From: Psychrobacter sp.
GTDB lineage: Bacteria > Pseudomonadota > Gammaproteobacteria > Pseudomonadales > Moraxellaceae
Length of the DNA stretch: 9,736 bases
Assembly (NCBI GenBank): GCA_029256865.1
Contig: JARIEH010000026.1
Location: 1-9,736, forward strand
Reading direction: 5' to 3'
Numbering within the stretch: the first letter of the stretch is position 1; each line of letters begins with the position of its first letter. Positions 7,262 to 9,736 of this stretch are shown here, in pieces. The position numbers were made by a program, and so were the translations under genes. The notes under the pieces are model-generated. The model did no database searches, was not told where the DNA came from, and worked only from the letters and a program-made list of their open reading frames with translations.

Positions 7262-7301
7262 AGGAGCACACTATGAGCTACCAACATATTCTACTGGTGA
7301 C
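7262..7301 (+). repeat. 40-bp perfect direct repeat, unit 2 (Usp copy 2 RBS and start)
   Basis: Identical to 6571-6610 and lying 691 bp further on in the same orientation. Recombination between the units would delete or duplicate one gene's worth of DNA. Confidence 0.9.
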
Positions 7302-7734
7302 TGATTTATTATCTGATGCCGATATCGTTGCTCAAAAAGCCAAACGTATCATCGCAGGCTCTCCTGAAGCCCAGCTTTCAGTACTGCATATTGTCGAAGA
7401 TGATATGGTGCGCTTTGGTTATGAGTTAGTACCCGCCTCTAGCCTATCAGGGGAAAAAGATGGTGAACACTGGCAAGAAGCACGAGCCAAGCTGGCACAG
7501 TTTCTTGCTCGTAATGAATTACAAGCCACCCAGTCAGAAGTGACCGCTGCCATCTCCAACGCTAAAGGCATCATCAACTACTGTCATAAAAATAACGTTG
7601 ATCTTTTGATTATTGGACGTCACGAGCGCCGTGGTATCGCTGCTTGGTTGGTTGGTGCGACAGCAGATGATATCTTGCCTAATGTCCCTTGCGATAGCCT
7701 AGTGGTCAAGCTCAATGAGCCAGTATCGCAGTGA
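7273..7734 (+). CDS. Universal stress protein, UspA family, tandem copy 2
   Basis: This is a 153-residue paralogue of the flanking genes with the same UspA-like start and the same altered nucleotide loop (GRHE at 115-118, GAT at 128-130). AGGAG lies 6 nt before the ATG. It differs from copy 1 mainly in the central region (residues 43-72), where copy 1 has HASKVADKREGDPW and this copy PASSLSGEKDGEHW. The C-terminal end from about residue 108 is nearly constant. It has its own extended -10 promoter upstream and is separated from copy 3 by only 47 bp without a terminator, so copies 2 and 3 are probably cotranscribed. The family acts in stress survival; a specific role cannot be assigned. Confidence 0.92.
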   Translation: MSYQHILLVTDLLSDADIVAQKAKRIIAGSPEAQLSVLHIVEDDMVRFGYELVPASSLSGEKDGEHWQEARAKLAQFLARNELQATQSEVTAAISNAKGIINYCHKNNVDLLIIGRHERRGIAAWLVGATADDILPNVPCDSLVVKLNEPVSQ

Positions 7735-7781
7735 ATCGATATCATTTAACGCTAAAAACCATCGCCTAGGAGGAATACATC

Positions 7782-8243
7782 ATGAGTTACCAGCATATTT
7801 TATTAGTTACTGACTTATTAGCAGATGCTGATATCGTCGCGCAAAAAGCCAAACGTATCGTCGATAATCGGCCTGGCTCCAAGCTCTCTGTCCTGCACAT
7901 CGTCAAAGATACCATGGTCGGTTTTGGTTATGAGTTGGTACCTGCCTCTAGTCTTTACGATCAGATTGATGATGTGCGCTGCCAAGAAGCACGCGCTAAG
8001 CTTGCCGAGTTTTTAGATCGTAATCAGTTACAGGCTGTGAAGTCTGAAGTCACGACTGCCATCTCTAGCAGTGAAGGCATTGTCAATTACTGCCATAAGC
8101 ATGACGTTGATCTATTGGTCATCGGACGCCATGAGCGTCATGGTATCGCCGCTTGGCTAACCGGTGCCACTGCCGACAACATCTTACCTAATGTCCCTTG
8201 TGACAGTTTGGTCGTGAGACTCGATAAGCCAGTCGCAAAATAA
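7782..8243 (+). CDS. Universal stress protein, UspA family, tandem copy 3
   Basis: The third 153-residue Usp paralogue is preceded by the strongest ribosome binding site of the three: AGGAGG at 7768-7773, 8 nt before the ATG. The loop again reads GRHE and GAT, with RH instead of RR after the Glu. Its 5' end differs from copies 1 and 2 at many silent sites, and its variable centre (SLYDQIDDVRC) is unlike both. Residues 28-33 (DNRPGS) replace the AGSPEA of the others. It is the last gene of the probable copy 2-3 transcript, which ends at the hairpin near 8325-8352. It probably forms homodimers or heterodimers with its paralogues, as known for some Usps; this is inference. Confidence 0.92.
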   Translation: MSYQHILLVTDLLADADIVAQKAKRIVDNRPGSKLSVLHIVKDTMVGFGYELVPASSLYDQIDDVRCQEARAKLAEFLDRNQLQAVKSEVTTAISSSEGIVNYCHKHDVDLLVIGRHERHGIAAWLTGATADNILPNVPCDSLVVRLDKPVAK

Positions 8244-8324
8244 AGACCGCTTAAAGCTATGTTAGCTTAAAACTCATTAAACGTTTAGCTGGTTCTAATA
8301 CTTATTGGTTCAGCAATTAAGAAG

Positions 8325-8352
8325 CGCAACGTATTTACGTTGCGATTTTTTT
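8325..8352 (+). terminator. Rho-independent terminator after the Usp cluster
   Basis: CGCAACGT (8325-8332) pairs with ACGTTGCG (8337-8344) around a 4-nt loop. A seven-T run follows at 8346-8352. On the minus strand the hairpin is followed by a mixed CTTCTTAATT, so it would end the convergent LysR transcript less well. Confidence 0.92.
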
Positions 8353-8384
8353 ATTTAATAGCTAATAATATCTAAACCTTATGT

Positions 8385-9320
8385 CTAATCGTTCTGAATA
8401 ATATCTATAAACGTCTGCCAAATTGGACTTTGATGACGCGACTTGTGCCAAACTAACCACCACGTTCGCGTCAAATCTATCCCCGCAACTTTGACCTGCA
8501 CGAGTGTGCCCGCCTCTAATTCTGCCTGAATGACATGCTGCGACAGACAGCCAAGTCCAATATCTGCTCTTACCATATTTTTCAGAGCTTCTGACTGTTG
8601 AATGGCCAGAATCACCTCAGCATCAGGTAAATGCTGTAGCAGTTGTTCATCAATAATCTGTCGGGTACCCGAACCCGCCTCGCGTACTAATAGTGGCAGC
8701 TTTGCTAATTGCTCGACCGTGAGCTGATAGCTGTCATTATCATGGTTATATGCTGCCACCTCAAGTAGCCATTTGCTATCGCGCTTGGCAAACACCATCA
8801 GAGTATCGGCACGCCATACTCGCTGTTCAATCACTTTCATATCTTTAGGTCGTGGCATGCCTTCTACCAAGGCAATGTCAATATTAAGCTGTTCAACTTC
8901 ACTGACGACCTCTTGGGTATTGGCAATATACATCTCAACATTGGCATCAGGTAACGCTTCATAGAGTTTGGCAAGCAGTGGTGGCAACACATAGTTGCCT
9001 ATGGTGGTACTCGCGCCAATATAAATCTGCCCTGCTTGGTACCTATAATAATACTCAAGCGTCAATGACTGCCCCAAGATAGCTTGTGCCTGCACATAAA
9101 CAGGATGTGCGTTTGGATGTTGGTTTAGTCTGCGCCCTACCCGTTCAAACAATAGCATTTGCAATCTTGCCTCTAGTTCAGTGAGCGCGCTACTGACTGC
9201 TGACTGTGAAAGATGCAGTTCCTCACTAGCTCGACTGGTGCTGCCTGTTTGATAAATGCTGACAAAAACTGCCAATTGTTTCAGCGTAATCTTCGGTAGC
9301 ATCGGCATCGCTTTTTCCAT
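8385..9320 (-). CDS. yeiE: LysR-family regulator, YeiE-like
   Basis: This is a transcription regulator of up to 311 residues with an N-terminal winged helix-turn-helix (about 12-70; recognition helix around SQSAVSSALTELE, 39-51) and a periplasmic-binding-protein-like sensor domain (about 97-300). Close matches to E. coli YeiE as I recall it are ITLKQLAVF, ASTTIGNY (103-110) and RE.GSGTR (213-220). YeiE has been linked to sulfite tolerance in Cronobacter and to other stress and iron responses in enterobacteria. The divergent neighbour here is a YeiH homologue, the same pairing as in E. coli, which supports orthology and local control of yeiH. The start is uncertain: the first ATG has AAGGG about 12 nt upstream, M5 (9308) has a GGA 7 nt upstream, and M7 (9302) best fits the usual family start. 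Confidence 0.88.
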   Translation of the reverse strand: MEKAMPMLPKITLKQLAVFVSIYQTGSTSRASEELHLSQSAVSSALTELEARLQMLLFERVGRRLNQHPNAHPVYVQAQAILGQSLTLEYYYRYQAGQIYIGASTTIGNYVLPPLLAKLYEALPDANVEMYIANTQEVVSEVEQLNIDIALVEGMPRPKDMKVIEQRVWRADTLMVFAKRDSKWLLEVAAYNHDNDSYQLTVEQLAKLPLLVREAGSGTRQIIDEQLLQHLPDAEVILAIQQSEALKNMVRADIGLGCLSQHVIQAELEAGTLVQVKVAGIDLTRTWWLVWHKSRHQSPIWQTFIDIIQND

Positions 9321-9420
9321 TATTTATCATCACCCTTATTTATAATCACATCTTACGTTGACCGAATAAACATTAGCTTACTAACCTATAAAATCGATAG
9401 TTTGTATCTTATTAATCTGT

Positions 9421-9449
9421 TTTTATTATAAATTGAGTTGGCTTATACT
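9421..9449 (+). promoter_or_regulatory. Possible yeiH promoter
   Basis: TATACT (9444-9449) is a good -10, with a weak TTTTAT at the -35 position (9421-9426) and a 17-bp spacer. A weak -35 is common at LysR-activated promoters. A TATAAT at 9483-9488 is a better hexamer but lies too close to the ATG and would leave out the ribosome binding site. Confidence 0.35.
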
Positions 9450-9473
9450 GTTCATTCATAAGCTTATGCTTAT
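9441..9473. promoter_or_regulatory. Palindrome and GCTTAT repeats, candidate YeiE operator
   Basis: CATAAGCTTATG at 9457-9468 is a perfect 12-bp palindrome. The hexamer GCTTAT occurs directly at 9441, 9462 and 9468 and inverted at 9458-9463. The first two direct copies are 21 bp apart, about two helical turns. The cluster overlaps the proposed yeiH -10 and start. It is a candidate binding site for the divergent LysR protein; this is inference from position and symmetry. Confidence 0.45.
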
Positions 9474-9502
9474 TTTGATGATTATAATAGGATGCGTCTG
9501 TC

Positions 9503-9736
9503 ATGCACGCTTTTGCCCAATCAGTCAGCCATTATGTTCCGAGTAACCGTCATTTATCAGGGCTAGTCATGGTGCTGGTGGGTAGTTTATTTTGTTTATG
9601 GTTAAATAACAGTTTGGATACTTGGTCTGATGGGCGTATCGTCGGCTTATCATCTTTAACCTTAGCCATTTTACTCGGTATGGTGCTGGGTAATACAATT
9701 TATCCAAACTTTTCTGAACATCTGAATGCTGGTGTT
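9503..9736 (+). CDS. yeiH: YeiH/UPF0324-family membrane transporter, N-terminal part only
   Basis: The first 78 codons of an integral membrane protein run off the window without a stop. Full-length relatives have about 340-350 residues and around ten transmembrane helices. Two hydrophobic segments are visible: about 19-35 (LSGLVMVLVGSLFCLWL) and about 48-68, which contains the family-typical LAILLGMVLGN. The protein then enters the region before the conserved AGV motif. The family is annotated as putative sulfate exporter, and enterobacterial yeiH has been tied to sulfite tolerance. AGGA (9489-9492) lies 10 nt before the ATG. An earlier ATG at 9492 is in another frame that soon stops. It is divergent from the yeiE-like gene. 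Confidence 0.85.
   Translation, partial: MHAFAQSVSHYVPSNRHLSGLVMVLVGSLFCLWLNNSLDTWSDGRIVGLSSLTLAILLGMVLGNTIYPNFSEHLNAGV

Noticed and set aside
9483..9488. TATAAT as the yeiH -10
   Set aside because: It would start RNA about 8 nt before the ATG and exclude the AGGA; no -35 lies at the right distance.

Overview
The window looks like an ordinary chromosomal segment of a gammaproteobacterium of the Moraxellaceae, most likely Psychrobacter. I infer this from the moderate-to-low GC, the AT-rich intergenic DNA and the protein style; no marker gene here proves it. There are no rRNA or tRNA genes, CRISPR arrays, transposases or phage genes. The genes are compact and mostly in convergent or divergent pairs.

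Left part (1-3145): a DUF2236/MpaB-like (latex-clearing-protein fold) putative haem oxygenase on + faces a CoA-pyrophosphatase-type Nudix hydrolase on -. Across a 270-bp divergent intergenic region lies a second Nudix hydrolase with an N-terminal zinc ribbon, on +. It ends at a strong hairpin terminator that works in both directions and is shared with the next gene.

Middle (3146-6217): a 1023-residue M16C zinc metallopeptidase of the PreP (presequence protease) type on -. Its upstream region is a 364-bp divergent spacer.

Right-middle (6582-8352): three tandem universal stress protein (UspA-family) genes, each exactly 153 codons. Copy 1 has a good promoter (TTAACA-N17-TACTAT with a TG extension). 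Copies 2 and 3 appear to form a separate pair behind an extended -10 promoter and end at a strong terminator. All three share an unusual form of the Usp nucleotide-binding loop. Copies 1 and 2 share a 40-bp identical block over the Shine-Dalgarno sequence and start codon, and copy 1 looks mosaic. This cluster is the most interesting part of the window.

Right end (8385-9736): a LysR regulator closely resembling YeiE, divergent from the first 78 codons of a YeiH/UPF0324 membrane transporter that runs off the window. This is the same pairing as yeiE-yeiH in enterobacteria, where YeiE has been linked to sulfite. The spacer holds a 12-bp perfect palindrome and repeated GCTTAT half-sites, a plausible YeiE operator.

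I found no clearly new multi-gene system. The leads worth checking are the diversified Usp triplet, the yeiE-yeiH operator and some unexplained dyads in the divergent Nudix spacer.
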